43,764 nt of DNA, taken from the NCBI GenBank assembly GCA_945919075.1, contig CAMEIX010000025.1, positions 1 to 43,764 of the forward strand, written 5' to 3'. The stretch is from an uncultured Lachnospiraceae bacterium. Its GTDB lineage: Bacteria; Bacillota; Clostridia; Lachnospirales; Lachnospiraceae. Numbering within the stretch: position 1 is the stretch's first letter; the number at the start of each line of letters is the position of its first letter. Made by a program: the position numbers and the translations under genes. The notes under the pieces are model-generated. The model was not told where the DNA came from, made no database searches, and saw nothing but the letters and a program-made list of their open reading frames with translations. Below are positions 23,591 through 33,354 of the stretch, piece after piece.

Positions 23591-25555
23591 TCAGATATTG
23601 AATTTCTTTACCGCATTCTGCATACTGTCTGCCTGTTCATTTAAGATTGCCGACAGGGCAACGCACTCTTCGGAAGTGGCCTGGGTATTGGTGGTAAAGG
23701 CACCCATGTTGTCCACAGCCTTTTTCATATTTCTGACGGTATTATTTTCTTCCTCAATACATGCGGAAATTCCGCGAATCTTGCTATTGACATCATTGGT
23801 TATGGCAACAATGTGTTCCATCTTTTCTGTGGTTGCTTTTACAATTCTGTTTCCTTTGTTCACGGCTGTTTCCGATTCCGCAATCAGTGCCGTTGTCTGG
23901 GCCGCTGCGGAGGAAGTCTGTTCTGCAAGACTCCTTACCGAATCTGCAACCACCGAGAAACCTCTTCCGGCTTCGCCCGCCCTTGCAGCTTCTATGGAAG
24001 CATTCAGTGCAAGTAAGTTGGTCTGCGCCGCAATTTCATTGATAATCCCGATGATTGCGGAAATGCTGTTGGATTTATCCTTAATTTCATTCATGGCACC
24101 AACCAGATCGGCCAGTGCTTCATTGCCTTCCTCCAGATATACAATGGCATTTCCGGACAATTCACCCGCTTCTTTGACATGGTTCATACTCTCCACAAAA
24201 CTGTTCTGAACTCCGTCAATCTGTTTCTCAATGTTACCTACAATTTCCATAACATTTTCCACATCCTCTTCCAGGGAACCGGCTCCGCACTGTACATTCT
24301 GTGCAGATGTATGAACCGACTCGGATGCCTCTGAAATGACCTGAATTGCATTCTTCATGGAACAGATAATATTGTTGATGGCATCTTTAAGAGGTGCAAA
24401 ATCTCCTACATAATCTCCGGTCACCTCTACCGTCAGATCTCCTTGTGCAACCTTTTCCAGTTTTTCGGAAATATCATCAATATATTCTTTTATGGTATCA
24501 TTGGACAATTCCAGAGCTCTGCACAGGGAACCGATTTCGTCCATTGCCCTATAGCCGGAACTATGTCCTAATTTACCGTTTCTGACATCTTCCGAAACCC
24601 GTGAAAGTTCCTCTAAAGGTTTTAACGAAGCGGAAACCACATTTCTCACTTTCTTTGTAGTCAGGAAATAAAGAACACTGATTAGGAGAATGCTGATGGC
24701 ATAGAAAAGAATCAGGCCTCCGTAATAACTGAAGAAATCCGTTGCATACACCACTGTCACACCTGCGGTTTCAATGTATTCGGAAACGTAGCCTGACGCA
24801 TAAGTTCTATGTGCCGGAGCAATCAGTTTATCCGGAATGCCGATTTCCTTGTAATTGGTTGCTACCATTTCGCCTGCTTCATCCGTGGCAGGAACATAAG
24901 CACTATTTTTATGGGTAAGCACGGTTCCATCCTTATCAATCAGAATGGCAAAAGAAGAATTGGTGGATAAGGAGTCGCTCATGGCAAGCAGGTCATCCAC
25001 AAAAAAGTCGGCTGCAAAGACACCCACCGGTTTTCCGTCTTTTACAATGGCCTTGGAAATAGTCACCACAATACGACCGGTATCCGCATCCACATAGGCT
25101 GCAGAAACCGACACTTTATCGGGATTGGCAAAAGCTTCCGGGTACCAGTCTCTTTCCGTTGCTTTATAATCTGCCGGTACTTCCCATCCGTCACTGAAGA
25201 CGCAGCGGTCATCGGAAAGTCCGAAATAATATACATAAGCAGCAGCATTTTCCGTGAGACAATCTGCCAGATATGCTTCCGAAGCATTGAATCTCGTCCC
25301 GATATAATCCTCGTAAGACAAGGTTTCCGCGAGCAGTCTGACACGGCCAATCTGTTCGTTATACCAGCCGGATGCCCCCTGCACCACCGAATTGGCAGAT
25401 GCATTTTTGAGAGCATTACTTTTGGTAATAATAAGATAAGAGGCTATCACTCCGATAATCAGTGTAATCGTAACGGATGTAACCAGAAAGTTTTTCCCAA
25501 ATACATTTGCAATTTTTTCTTTCATCGAGATGGCGCTGTGCTTTTCTTTCTTCAT
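23591..25555 (-). CDS. Methyl-accepting chemotaxis protein with dCache sensor
   Basis: The 654-residue receptor has a first membrane helix near 22-42, a periplasm-facing (extracellular) Cache-type sensor to about 275 with ERDWYPEA and [13 protein letters not shown] segments typical of dCache_1, a second helix near 278-300, a HAMP region, and a long signalling hairpin whose tip reads [32 protein letters not shown]. It should report to CheA/CheW and a flagellar motor, or a type IV pilus. No che gene is in the window. It follows YbaK with 20 bases between. Confidence 0.92.
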   Translation of the reverse strand: MKKEKHSAISMKEKIANVFGKNFLVTSVTITLIIGVIASYLIITKSNALKNASANSVVQGASGWYNEQIGRVRLLAETLSYEDYIGTRFNASEAYLADCLTENAAAYVYYFGLSDDRCVFSDGWEVPADYKATERDWYPEAFANPDKVSVSAAYVDADTGRIVVTISKAIVKDGKPVGVFAADFFVDDLLAMSDSLSTNSSFAILIDKDGTVLTHKNSAYVPATDEAGEMVATNYKEIGIPDKLIAPAHRTYASGYVSEYIETAGVTVVYATDFFSYYGGLILFYAISILLISVLYFLTTKKVRNVVSASLKPLEELSRVSEDVRNGKLGHSSGYRAMDEIGSLCRALELSNDTIKEYIDDISEKLEKVAQGDLTVEVTGDYVGDFAPLKDAINNIICSMKNAIQVISEASESVHTSAQNVQCGAGSLEEDVENVMEIVGNIEKQIDGVQNSFVESMNHVKEAGELSGNAIVYLEEGNEALADLVGAMNEIKDKSNSISAIIGIINEIAAQTNLLALNASIEAARAGEAGRGFSVVADSVRSLAEQTSSAAAQTTALIAESETAVNKGNRIVKATTEKMEHIVAITNDVNSKIRGISACIEEENNTVRNMKKAVDNMGAFTTNTQATSEECVALSAILNEQADSMQNAVKKFNI

Positions 25556-25574
25556 GGTATCCCTTCTCCTTTTC

Positions 25575-26132
25575 TTAACATGAACCTGTTGTCTGAATGT
25601 TTACGACCCGATACTGATACCTCAAATCTTTCAAAAAAGTGTCAAAAACATCCTGCGTCTTCAAACGGATGCTGGAAGTGTTGACGCAGGGATGACAGGC
25701 AAAGTATTCCTGTTTCAATACATCCCCATCCACCAGGACCTCCAGACATTTACTATGGTCATTCATTAATCCCATGATACTTACGGACCCGGGAGAGATG
25801 TCCAGATACTCTTCCATTTTCTCCGCAGAGCCGAAGGACAGGCGGGTACTGCCAATCTGTTTCGAAACTTCCGCTGTTTTAAACTTTTTGTCCCCCCGTA
25901 TAAGCAAAAGATAATATTGTGTCCCCGCGGAATTGACTAAAAATAAATTTTTGCAAATGGTTGCCGGTGCAAGAGCTTCGTCAATCTCTGCGCAGGCTTC
26001 CATGGTATTTGCCGCCTCATGATCAATGCGCTCATAGGCAATATGTAACCGGTCCAAAAAATCATACACACGGATTTCTTTCGGAAGTCTGCCCACTTCT
26101 GATTCAGGCCGCCCCTGATGTAATATAAGCAT
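25575..26132 (-). CDS. YbaK/EbsC-family aminoacyl-tRNA deacylase (ProX-like)
   Basis: The 185-residue protein belongs to the YbaK/ProX group that hydrolyses mischarged tRNA, such as Ala- or Cys-tRNA(Pro). Visible features are [15 protein letters not shown] near the N-terminus, the CKNLFLVN motif with the conserved Lys, and [13 protein letters not shown]. The length fits ProX (about 165-185). ATG 26132 follows GGGAG by 8 bases; a longer start 18 codons upstream lacks a site. It is first in a pair with the chemoreceptor, behind the dapF terminator. Confidence 0.8.
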   Translation of the reverse strand: MLILHQGRPESEVGRLPKEIRVYDFLDRLHIAYERIDHEAANTMEACAEIDEALAPATICKNLFLVNSAGTQYYLLLIRGDKKFKTAEVSKQIGSTRLSFGSAEKMEEYLDISPGSVSIMGLMNDHSKCLEVLVDGDVLKQEYFACHPCVNTSSIRLKTQDVFDTFLKDLRYQYRVVNIQTTGSC

Positions 26133-26213
26133 ACTGTTTTCTCCCTGATTTGCCTGTACTGCACCCGTGAAAACAGATGCGTACACTCATGTGGAAATTA
26201 TATCATATTTAAT

Positions 26214-26249
26214 TTAAAAGTAAAAGTACCCGTCCATAATTGGACGGGT
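26214..26249 (-). terminator. Intrinsic terminator after dapF
   Basis: ACCCGTCCA and TGGACGGGT form a perfect 9-bp stem with a 4-base loop, followed on the minus strand by TACTTTTACTTTT. It ends the glnA-ANTAR-dapF transcript about 30 bases after the dapF stop. Confidence 0.85.
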
Positions 26250-26277
26250 TGCATAATAAACTTATTTCGTCATTTTC

Positions 26278-27123
26278 CTAAATCTCTGCTTCCCCTTCAA
26301 AAACCGTGGCTGCCGGACCGGTCATGTAAACCAGATTCTCTTTCCGGTCCCAATATATTTCCAATTCGCCGCCTAAGAGTTTCACGTTAACACGGTCTTC
26401 GGTAAGGCCGTTTAAAACGCAGGCTACCACCGTTGCACAGGTGCCGGTTCCGCAGGCAAGGGTCTCTCCGGTCCCACGCTCCCACACACGCATTTCGGCG
26501 TGGGTTCTGTCAATGACTTTTACAAATTCCGTGTTCACACGGTTCGGAAATCTTTCATGATTTTCAAAATAAGGGCCGATTTTCTCAATATCTAAATTTG
26601 CCACGTCATCCATAAATACCACAGCATGGGGATTTCCCATGGATACGCAGGTCATGTGATATTCCTTACCGCACACGGTAATGGGCTCGTCAATGGCCTG
26701 CTCCTTTTCGCTAATCACAGGTACCTCTTTTGCAATCAGTTCCGGTGCGCCCATATTGACTTTCACCATGACTACCTTGCCGTCTTCCACCGTAAGATCC
26801 AGGTATTTCACCTTGCCTGCGCTGACAATGCTTACCTGCTTTTTATCCGTAAGCCCTTTGTCATAAACAAATTTGGATACGCAACGGATACCGTTTCCGC
26901 ACATTTCGGAGCGGGTACCATCTGCATTATACATTTCCATTTCAAAATCTGCTTCCCCCGCAGGATTGATAAAAATCACCCCGTCACCGCCGATTCCAAA
27001 ATGTCTGTCACTCAGTTTTCTCACAATCTCCGGCTTTTTTTCCGCCGGAATCGGATTACGAAGACCATCTATATAAACATAGTCGTTACCGCACCCTTGC
27101 ATTTTTGTAAAATTAATTTTCAT
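26278..27123 (-). CDS. dapF: Diaminopimelate epimerase
   Basis: The 281-residue enzyme interconverts LL- and meso-diaminopimelate for lysine and peptidoglycan synthesis. The two catalytic cysteines are seen as Cys75 in EMCGNGIRC and Cys224 in ACGTGTC, with the family opening KMQGCGNDYVYID. The length is typical. It follows the ANTAR gene by 15 bases and ends at a strong terminator. Confidence 0.95.
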   Translation of the reverse strand: MKINFTKMQGCGNDYVYIDGLRNPIPAEKKPEIVRKLSDRHFGIGGDGVIFINPAGEADFEMEMYNADGTRSEMCGNGIRCVSKFVYDKGLTDKKQVSIVSAGKVKYLDLTVEDGKVVMVKVNMGAPELIAKEVPVISEKEQAIDEPITVCGKEYHMTCVSMGNPHAVVFMDDVANLDIEKIGPYFENHERFPNRVNTEFVKVIDRTHAEMRVWERGTGETLACGTGTCATVVACVLNGLTEDRVNVKLLGGELEIYWDRKENLVYMTGPAATVFEGEAEI

Positions 27124-27138
27124 ATTTTCTCATTCCCA

Positions 27139-27687
27139 TTATATGCTGAATAACGTCAGAATCATCTGTGCAGTCTCTACCATATTCGTACCGGAATCCA
27201 TACTGGATTTCTGCATATACTTATGGGCCTCTCCTTCGGTCATATTGTTGCGCTCCATCAAAAGACACTTGGCTTCTTTTATCAGAGCTGTTTCTTTTTC
27301 ATCACGGACTATCGGAGATTTGCGACGGGCACGCCTGCGTCTCTCCATATTCTCTACCATCATGTCTACGGTATCTACAAGTTCCTTTACCTTAAGCGGC
27401 ATGCCGAGACACACAACATCATTTCCCAGACAGTCGTTTAAGTGCTGACCCGGAGTCAGGAGTAACATTTCAAATCCCGCAGGAAGGAGTTCCTGCAACT
27501 GGGAGTACAACATATCCGTCAATTTATATCCGCATATTACAATGCCTTCATTCCACTCATCCGCTCTCCCGGCAGCCTGCATACCGGAGGTACATACGCC
27601 GCTTACGGAAAAACCGTTACGTAAAAGCACATTTTTGATTCCTCTGCCTTCTTCTAATTTCGGAAATGCAATCAAAATGTTCGTCAC
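27139..27687 (-). CDS. ANTAR-domain RNA-binding response regulator
   Basis: The 182-residue protein has a receiver-like N-terminal domain (1-110) and an ANTAR domain (about 125-180, LIKEAKCLLMERNNMTEGEAHKYMQKSSM) that binds two-hairpin RNAs to prevent termination. The receiver lacks the usual Asp pocket (ICGYKL replaces the D-x-x-L-P segment), so it may not be phosphorylated. It lies 40 bases after glnA. In Clostridia ANTAR proteins often sit beside glnA and control nitrogen genes. Confidence 0.85.
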   Translation of the reverse strand: MTNILIAFPKLEEGRGIKNVLLRNGFSVSGVCTSGMQAAGRADEWNEGIVICGYKLTDMLYSQLQELLPAGFEMLLLTPGQHLNDCLGNDVVCLGMPLKVKELVDTVDMMVENMERRRRARRKSPIVRDEKETALIKEAKCLLMERNNMTEGEAHKYMQKSSMDSGTNMVETAQMILTLFSI

Positions 27688-27727
27688 AAACTCACCTCCC
27701 CCTAATTCTGTTCAGAGTGAGGTTCAT

Positions 27728-29008
27728 TTAGAAACGATACAGATACTCATTGATTTCCCAGTTTGTAATCTGTTCCCTGTAACGGTTCCATTCGGCTTTT
27801 TTGAGTGCACTGTAACGACGGAACACTTCCGTACCCAGTACGGATTCAATCATATCATCATTTTCCATAGCACGGATAGCTTCAAAAAGATTATCCGGCA
27901 TGGTTTCCTTTTTATCATTGATTTCTGCTTTTTCATTAATCCCCTGAAGACCCGCACGCAGACAGAGAGCAATTGTCAGATACGGATTGGCAGTAGGATC
28001 CGGGCTCCTTAAGGAAATTCTCACATTTTCATCCCTTGTACCGGGAATATTGACCATCCCCCTGCGGTTTTTACGATCGTAGGAAATCTCGGTAGGGGCA
28101 TCAAAGCCCGGAACCAGACGCTTGTAGGAATTGACAATCGGATTGGTAATGGCAGCCATTCCGCGTACATGCTTCATCAGCCCTGCCACGAAGTGATAGG
28201 CATCCTCACTTAAACCATCCTTCCCTTCTGCATCATAGAAAATATTCTTACCATCCTTATACAGTTTCATATTAATGCGCATGCCGGAACCATCCACGCC
28301 CTGCTTCGGCTTGGGCATAAAGGTTGCATGGAGACCATGGGTTCTTGCTATACTTTTCACAGCCAGTTTGAAGGTTAATATATTGTCTGCCGTAGCAATT
28401 GCCTCATCTGCCTTAAAATCAATTTCATGCTGCGCGGGGGCGCTTTCATGATGGGAAGCCTCTACCTGAAATCCCATGTTTTCTAAGGAAATCACCATAT
28501 CTCTTCTGGCATTTTCCCCAAAATCAATGGGACCCAAATCAAAATATCCGGCCTGTTCATAGGTCACGGTAGTGGGCAGGCCGTTTTCGTCTGCCTGGAA
28601 CAGGAAAAATTCGCATGCCGGTCCCACCTCAAAGGTATAGCCTAAATCCTTAGCTTCCTTTACCACCTGTTTTAAGATGTAACGGGAATCGCCCTCATAA
28701 GGAGTACCGTCCTGTCTGTACACATCACAGATCATACGGGCTACCTTTCCACGCTGAGGTCTCCAGGGGAAAATGGCAAATGTAGAAAAGTCAGGGTGTA
28801 AAAGCAGCTCTTCCTCCCCCTCGTCGGAATATCCCTCAATCGCCGTAGGATCAAACGATATTTTATTATCAAGTGCCTTTTCCAGCTGGCTTACGGTAAT
28901 GGCAACATTTTTTAAGTTGCCAAATATATCGGTAAACTGCAGACGAATAAATTCTACGTCCTCTTCTTCCACAATTCTGAAAATATCTTCCTTGGTATAA
29001 TTTAACAT
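27728..29008 (-). CDS. glnA: Glutamine synthetase, type I
   Basis: The 426-residue enzyme makes glutamine from glutamate, ammonia and ATP. It shows the GSI signatures: QFTDIFGNLKNV, the nucleotide/metal site EVGPACEFFLF, HHESAPAQHEIDF, and FMPKPKQGVDGSGMRIN. The C-terminal adenylylation site seen in GSI-beta is absent, so it is the alpha type, controlled by feedback and regulators rather than by adenylylation. It is the first gene of the glnA-ANTAR-dapF operon, with a promoter and hairpin upstream. Confidence 0.95.
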   Translation of the reverse strand: MLNYTKEDIFRIVEEEDVEFIRLQFTDIFGNLKNVAITVSQLEKALDNKISFDPTAIEGYSDEGEEELLLHPDFSTFAIFPWRPQRGKVARMICDVYRQDGTPYEGDSRYILKQVVKEAKDLGYTFEVGPACEFFLFQADENGLPTTVTYEQAGYFDLGPIDFGENARRDMVISLENMGFQVEASHHESAPAQHEIDFKADEAIATADNILTFKLAVKSIARTHGLHATFMPKPKQGVDGSGMRINMKLYKDGKNIFYDAEGKDGLSEDAYHFVAGLMKHVRGMAAITNPIVNSYKRLVPGFDAPTEISYDRKNRRGMVNIPGTRDENVRISLRSPDPTANPYLTIALCLRAGLQGINEKAEINDKKETMPDNLFEAIRAMENDDMIESVLGTEVFRRYSALKKAEWNRYREQITNWEINEYLYRF

Positions 29009-29030
29009 TATCCATCCTCCTTCAATTTAC

Positions 29031-29066
29031 AAAAGGGCATTCTCCTCCCTTGGAAAGAACGCCCTT
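29031..29066 (-). promoter_or_regulatory. Hairpin in the glnA leader, terminator-like
   Basis: On the minus strand AAGGGCGTTCT and AGAATGCCCTT form an 11-bp stem (one G-U) with a 12-base loop, then TTTTG. It begins only 4 bases after the predicted start of transcription and ends 20 bases before the ribosome binding site. It may be an attenuator controlled by the ANTAR protein, or a 5' stabilising hairpin. Confidence 0.5.
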
Positions 29067-29076
29067 GTTCTATCCC

Positions 29077-29106
29077 ATAATAGCAATCCGGTTTCCTACT
29101 TGTCAA
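29077..29106 (-). promoter_or_regulatory. glnA promoter
   Basis: TTGACA (29106-29101) and TATTAT (29082-29077) with 18 bases between, predicting a start near 29070. This is the nearest-to-consensus promoter in the window. Confidence 0.75.
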
Positions 29107-29165
29107 TAGTATTATTTCTGCATTTTGTGCATAAATTATAAAAAAGATTTATTTGTAGGTCCCAT

Positions 29166-29651
29166 ATGAATTCCAAAACCAAAATTATCGTACTCCGTGC
29201 AAAAAAACTGATGTACACAGGCATTTTCATCGCACTTGGGATTCTCTTCCTCATTCTGCTGTTTATCATGCTCTCCCCTAAAAATAAAGATGATGAAAAC
29301 GAGGAGAATCCAAGCCCTGCCGAAGAAGAATCCCTTCCTACCGCTTACATACCCGGAATTTATACCACTTCCTTAACTATCGGCGGGCAGCCCCTGGATG
29401 TAGAAGTAGTGGTAAATGCAGATTCCATCGTGGATGTCCGTCTTGTCAATTTAGGAGAAGCCGTTACCACCATGTACCCCCTGTTGGAACCCACCTTTGA
29501 TTCCCTCGCAGCACAAATCTGCGAAAAGCAATCCACGGATGAAATCTCCTTTTCGGAGGATAACCGGTATACCACCTTAGTCCTCTTAGATGCCGTAAAC
29601 CGGTCTCTTGAAAAAGCAGTCATCAGTTACGACTTAGAGGATTATGACTGA
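29166..29651 (+). CDS. Small membrane-anchored protein, unrecognised
   Basis: The 161-residue protein has a basic N-terminus and one membrane helix (about 17-36), then an acidic/Pro linker and a soluble domain outside (GIYTTSLTIGGQPLDVEVVVNAD, VRLVNLGEAVTTMYP). The domain pattern (GIYTTSL..G..LDVEVVV, then IVDVRL) recalls small FMN_bind-like domains, but the flavin Thr motif is not clear, so I do not name it. It is divergent from glnA and stands alone before the nadE terminator. Function unknown. Confidence 0.7.
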   Translation: MNSKTKIIVLRAKKLMYTGIFIALGILFLILLFIMLSPKNKDDENEENPSPAEEESLPTAYIPGIYTTSLTIGGQPLDVEVVVNADSIVDVRLVNLGEAVTTMYPLLEPTFDSLAAQICEKQSTDEISFSEDNRYTTLVLLDAVNRSLEKAVISYDLEDYD

Positions 29652-29663
29652 CTTATAGGAATA

Positions 29664-29694
29664 TGAAGAAAGAAGGCACCCCAAGGGGTGCCTT
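29664..29694 (-). terminator. Terminator after nadE
   Basis: AAGGCACCCC and GGGGTGCCTT form a perfect 10-bp stem with a 2-base centre at 29673-29694, followed on the minus strand by TCTTTCTTC. It ends the hisC-nadE operon and may also stop the convergent gene at 29166. Confidence 0.8.
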
Positions 29695-29725
29695 ACCGGA
29701 TTCATAAAGATTGGGAAGCAAACAG

Positions 29726-31642
29726 TCAGGCTTCCAGTTTTTCAATTTGTGCAAGCCACAGGGCAGCACTGGCATCGGAAGGCATTCTTAAATCTCCTCT
29801 CGGGGATACCGCTACACTACCCACCTTCGGACCGTCCGGCAGGCAGGAACGCTTAAACTGCTGTGCAAAAAATCTGCGGTAGAACATCTTCATCCATTTT
29901 AAAATCACTTCATTTTCAAATACGCCTTTGAAAGAACTCTTAGCCAGACGATATACCTTTTCCGGCTCAAATCCGCATCGTAACATATAATACAAAAAGA
30001 AATCGTGCAGTTCGTAGGGTCCTACAATTTCCTCCGTACACTGGGAAATTACACCGTCCTTAGGCGGCAGAAGTTCCGGACTGACCGGAGTATCCAACAC
30101 ATCCAGAAGAACCTTTGAAAGGGTCTCATCCCCACAGGTATCCGCATAGTAACGGACCAGGTGCCTTACCAGAGTCTTGGGAACTCCCGCATTTACACCA
30201 TACATGGACATATGATCCCCATTGTAGGTTGCAAAGCCGAGGGCCAGCTCCGACATATCCCCGGTACCGATTACCAGGGCACCTTCCTTGTTGGCAATAT
30301 CCATCAGGATCTGGGTTCTTTCCCTTGCCTGACAGTTTTCGTAGGTCACATCATGATTTTCCGGATTCTGTTCAATATCCATAAAATGAATGTTTACCGC
30401 CTCTTTAATATTAATTTCTTTTAAGGTTGCACCCAGTGTTTTGGCCAGCATGCAGGAATTATCATAGGTCCTGTCCGTAGTGCCGAAGCAGGGCATGGTG
30501 ACCGCAATGATATTGCTTCTTCCCAACTTTAGCATATCAAAGGTTCTTACTGTTACCAGAAGTGCCAGAGTGGAATCCAAACCGCCGGAGACACCGATTA
30601 CTGCCTTTTTACAGCCGGTGTGCTCGTATCGTTTCTTAAGACCATAAGACTGAATGGACAGAATTTCGTTACAACGTTTGTCCCTCTCTGTCTGATCCTG
30701 AGGTACAAAGGGATGACTGGCAAATTCTCGTTCCAGACTGGTTTCCTCCACTTTCATGGAAACCGGAATAACCAGATAGTCCTTTCGCGGTTTTACGGTG
30801 AATGTGGACATACGTCTTCTTTCCATACACAATCTTGCAATATCCACATCTGCATAAACATCCTGATTCACAAAACGTTTTGCCTGTGCCAGGACGGTGC
30901 CGTTTTCGGCAATCAGATTGTGTCCTCCAAATACCAGGTCCTGGGTGGATTCGCCTTCTCCCGCACTGGTGTAGACATAGCCTGCAATGAGTCTTGCACT
31001 GGCAGATTTTACAAGCATTTCCCTATAGGTATCTTTTCCGATGGTTTCGTTGGAAGCGGACAGGTTTACAATCAAAGTAGCCCCTGCCTGCGCATGACCG
31101 GTAGCCGGAGGATTCGGTACCCAGAGGTCTTCACAGATTTCACAAGCCACGAAAAGACCACTCACTGCATCGACTTCAAACAACAAATTGCTTCCGAAGG
31201 GCACCTCTTTTCCTTCCAGACGGATAGAAGTCACCGCACTCTCTCCGGGTGTAAAATGCCTGCCCTCATAAAACTCGGCATAGGTCGGTATATTCATTTT
31301 GGGAATCATACCGAGTACTTCCCCGTTCTGAATGACGGCTGCCACATTGTAAAGATTCTGATCCTTTTCCACGGGAAGACCTACGAAAATCAGGCTGTCA
31401 TAGCCTGTCGTAAACCTTGCCAGTTCGCATAACTGTTCCCTACAGGCTTTTAAGAGAGCCTCCTGCAAAAACAAATCCCCACAGGTATAGCCGGAAATGC
31501 AAAGTTCCGGAAATACCATAACCTTGGCACCCCTCTCATGGGCCTCTATTATCTTTTCTTTGATTTTCTCTACGTTATAGGCAGGATCTGCCACTTTAAT
31601 CTTAGGTGTCAGAGCTGCTACTTTCACAAAACCATGTTTCAT
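29726..31642 (-). CDS. nadE: Glutamine-dependent NAD+ synthase
   Basis: The 638-residue enzyme has an N-terminal nitrilase domain that releases ammonia from glutamine, with Glu46 (FPELCISGYT), Lys115 (PKMNIPTYAEFYE) and nucleophile Cys170 (EICEDLW). Its C-terminal synthetase has the P-loop SGGLDS (352-357), amidating nicotinic acid adenine dinucleotide. Length and domain order match the glutamine-using long form. Its start overlaps the hslO stop by 4 bases, and it closes a five-gene operon. Confidence 0.95.
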   Translation of the reverse strand: MKHGFVKVAALTPKIKVADPAYNVEKIKEKIIEAHERGAKVMVFPELCISGYTCGDLFLQEALLKACREQLCELARFTTGYDSLIFVGLPVEKDQNLYNVAAVIQNGEVLGMIPKMNIPTYAEFYEGRHFTPGESAVTSIRLEGKEVPFGSNLLFEVDAVSGLFVACEICEDLWVPNPPATGHAQAGATLIVNLSASNETIGKDTYREMLVKSASARLIAGYVYTSAGEGESTQDLVFGGHNLIAENGTVLAQAKRFVNQDVYADVDIARLCMERRRMSTFTVKPRKDYLVIPVSMKVEETSLEREFASHPFVPQDQTERDKRCNEILSIQSYGLKKRYEHTGCKKAVIGVSGGLDSTLALLVTVRTFDMLKLGRSNIIAVTMPCFGTTDRTYDNSCMLAKTLGATLKEINIKEAVNIHFMDIEQNPENHDVTYENCQARERTQILMDIANKEGALVIGTGDMSELALGFATYNGDHMSMYGVNAGVPKTLVRHLVRYYADTCGDETLSKVLLDVLDTPVSPELLPPKDGVISQCTEEIVGPYELHDFFLYYMLRCGFEPEKVYRLAKSSFKGVFENEVILKWMKMFYRRFFAQQFKRSCLPDGPKVGSVAVSPRGDLRMPSDASAALWLAQIEKLEA

Positions 31643-32538
31643 TTTTCGTCCCTTTTCCTATGATTGGTTTCTTTTAAGATTCCTTTTAATTCTTCCACGG
31701 AAAATACATAATGATGATTACAGAAATGGCAATTAACTTCAATTTCCTTTCCCTCATCAATCATATCCTGAAGTTCCTTTTTGCCAATGCTGACGAGGGC
31801 TTTTTCCACTCTCGTCTTACTGCAGTTACAATAAAAGGACAAGGGCAGGGTTTCATTAAATTCCACATCAAAGCCCTCTAAGAGAATCTGTAGAATCTGC
31901 TCGGGAGTATTTCCGTCACTTAAAAGAGAGGTCACAGAAGTAACCTTTGCGAGGTTTTCTTCCAATTTGTCAATTACCGCATCCTCCGCAAAGGGCATTA
32001 ACTGGATAATAAAACCGCCTGCCTGCTTCACGGTATTGTCTCTTTCCATCAGCACTCCCAGCCCTACCGAGGAAGGTACCTGCTCCGAAGTGGCAAAATA
32101 ATAGGTCAAGTCTTCTGCGATTTCTCCGGTCTGCAATTCGGTTCTTCCCACATAAGGCTCCTTAAGTCCCATATCACGGATGACCTGCAGGTAGCCATTA
32201 CCGATGGCACCGCCCACGTCCAGTTTGCCTTTTGCGTTTGCAGGAATTACCACATCCGGCACAATGGGGTAACCTTTGACTCTGCCTTGCGAATCCGCGG
32301 TTACGGTTAGTCCGACCATCGGACCGTCCCCCCGAATCTGCAAGGTCAGAAGGTCTTCTTCTCCCTTTAACATACTTCCCATCATACAGCCTGCAGATAA
32401 CAGTCTTCCCAATGCCGCACTGACAACGGGACTTGTATTATGGGCTTTTCTTGCAAATTCCACCAATTCTTTTGTTGTACAGGCAAACGCCCTGATCTGC
32501 GCACCGGCAGCCGTCGCCCTTACCATATAATCCGCCAT
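31639..32538 (-). CDS. hslO: Hsp33 redox-regulated chaperone
   Basis: The 299-residue chaperone has the C-terminal zinc switch CxC(x30)CxxC: Cys237, Cys239, Cys270 and Cys273. Oxidation releases zinc, unfolds the linker and activates holdase function under oxidative or heat stress. The N-terminal domain starts MADYMVRATAAGAQIRAFA as in the family. Its start lies directly after the methyltransferase stop, with GGAG upstream, and its stop overlaps nadE. Confidence 0.95.
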   Translation of the reverse strand: MADYMVRATAAGAQIRAFACTTKELVEFARKAHNTSPVVSAALGRLLSAGCMMGSMLKGEEDLLTLQIRGDGPMVGLTVTADSQGRVKGYPIVPDVVIPANAKGKLDVGGAIGNGYLQVIRDMGLKEPYVGRTELQTGEIAEDLTYYFATSEQVPSSVGLGVLMERDNTVKQAGGFIIQLMPFAEDAVIDKLEENLAKVTSVTSLLSDGNTPEQILQILLEGFDVEFNETLPLSFYCNCSKTRVEKALVSIGKKELQDMIDEGKEIEVNCHFCNHHYVFSVEELKGILKETNHRKRDEK

Positions 32539-33342
32539 CTATCCGATCTCCTTTGCGTGTTCCCGGGCTACTACATAAACTCTCTGGCTCGTTTTCGTAA
32601 TCTCTCCGTCCGTGTCTGCATCTCTCATTTCGACCAACTCCATACCGGCTTTAAGAAGCAGTGCCGTTATCTCTTCGGGCGTATATCCCCTCTGAAAGTG
32701 GGTCTCTGTCACCCGTTCAAAAAGTTCCCCTTCTCTCTGCAGGAAGAGTGTTAGGTCGTACTCATTGATATGCCCTTCTTCATCGTAGTAATTTTCCCAG
32801 ATAAAGCTGCAATCCTCCCGGTTCTCCGCAATTACGGTATCGCCGATTACTTCCCGGTATTTATAATCCGTATTAAAATCAAAGATAAAAATACCGCCGG
32901 GAAAAAGATAGTTGTTTACCAGTTCAAAAACTGTTTTCAGTTCTTCCTGTTCCAGAATATAATTCAGGGAGTCGCATACGCTGATAACCGTTCCTACGGT
33001 ACTGTAGAGTGATAATTCCCTCATATCCTGTTGAATATACAGAATATCCGAACCGGTTTTCATACGTTTTTCCATAGCAATGCCAAGCATGGCCTCTGAA
33101 TTGTCCACACCCACCATATCGTAGCCCTGTTCATACAAAAGTTCCGTCAGAGTTCCGGTTCCGCACCCTAAGTCTAACACAAGATTCTTTTCCGATGTCA
33201 GTTCATCTTCTGCATTTCTCTGGGGTTTGGAGACACCGTATTTTTGGATTAATTTTACAATTCTGTCCCGCCATTCCTCATAGGGAGTGGCATCCATCAA
33301 TTCGTCATAAACTGCCGCAAAATCCGAATATGCTGCCGCCAT
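32539..33342 (-). CDS. Class I SAM-dependent methyltransferase
   Basis: The 267-residue protein has the SAM-binding motif VLDLGCGTGTLTE (about 55-67) and a following acidic residue at MVGVDNSEAML. The rest resembles the methyltransferase-25/11 group often found before hslO in Clostridia. The substrate is unknown. It lies 12 bases after the small-multidrug-export gene. Confidence 0.85.
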   Translation of the reverse strand: MAAAYSDFAAVYDELMDATPYEEWRDRIVKLIQKYGVSKPQRNAEDELTSEKNLVLDLGCGTGTLTELLYEQGYDMVGVDNSEAMLGIAMEKRMKTGSDILYIQQDMRELSLYSTVGTVISVCDSLNYILEQEELKTVFELVNNYLFPGGIFIFDFNTDYKYREVIGDTVIAENREDCSFIWENYYDEEGHINEYDLTLFLQREGELFERVTETHFQRGYTPEEITALLLKAGMELVEMRDADTDGEITKTSQRVYVVAREHAKEIG

Positions 33343-33354
33343 TGTTTCTCTCCC

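Noticed and set aside
30620..31432. Long plus-strand open frame of 270 codons inside nadE
   Set aside because: It is the antisense shadow of the strongly supported nadE gene, with no ribosome binding site or protein motif.
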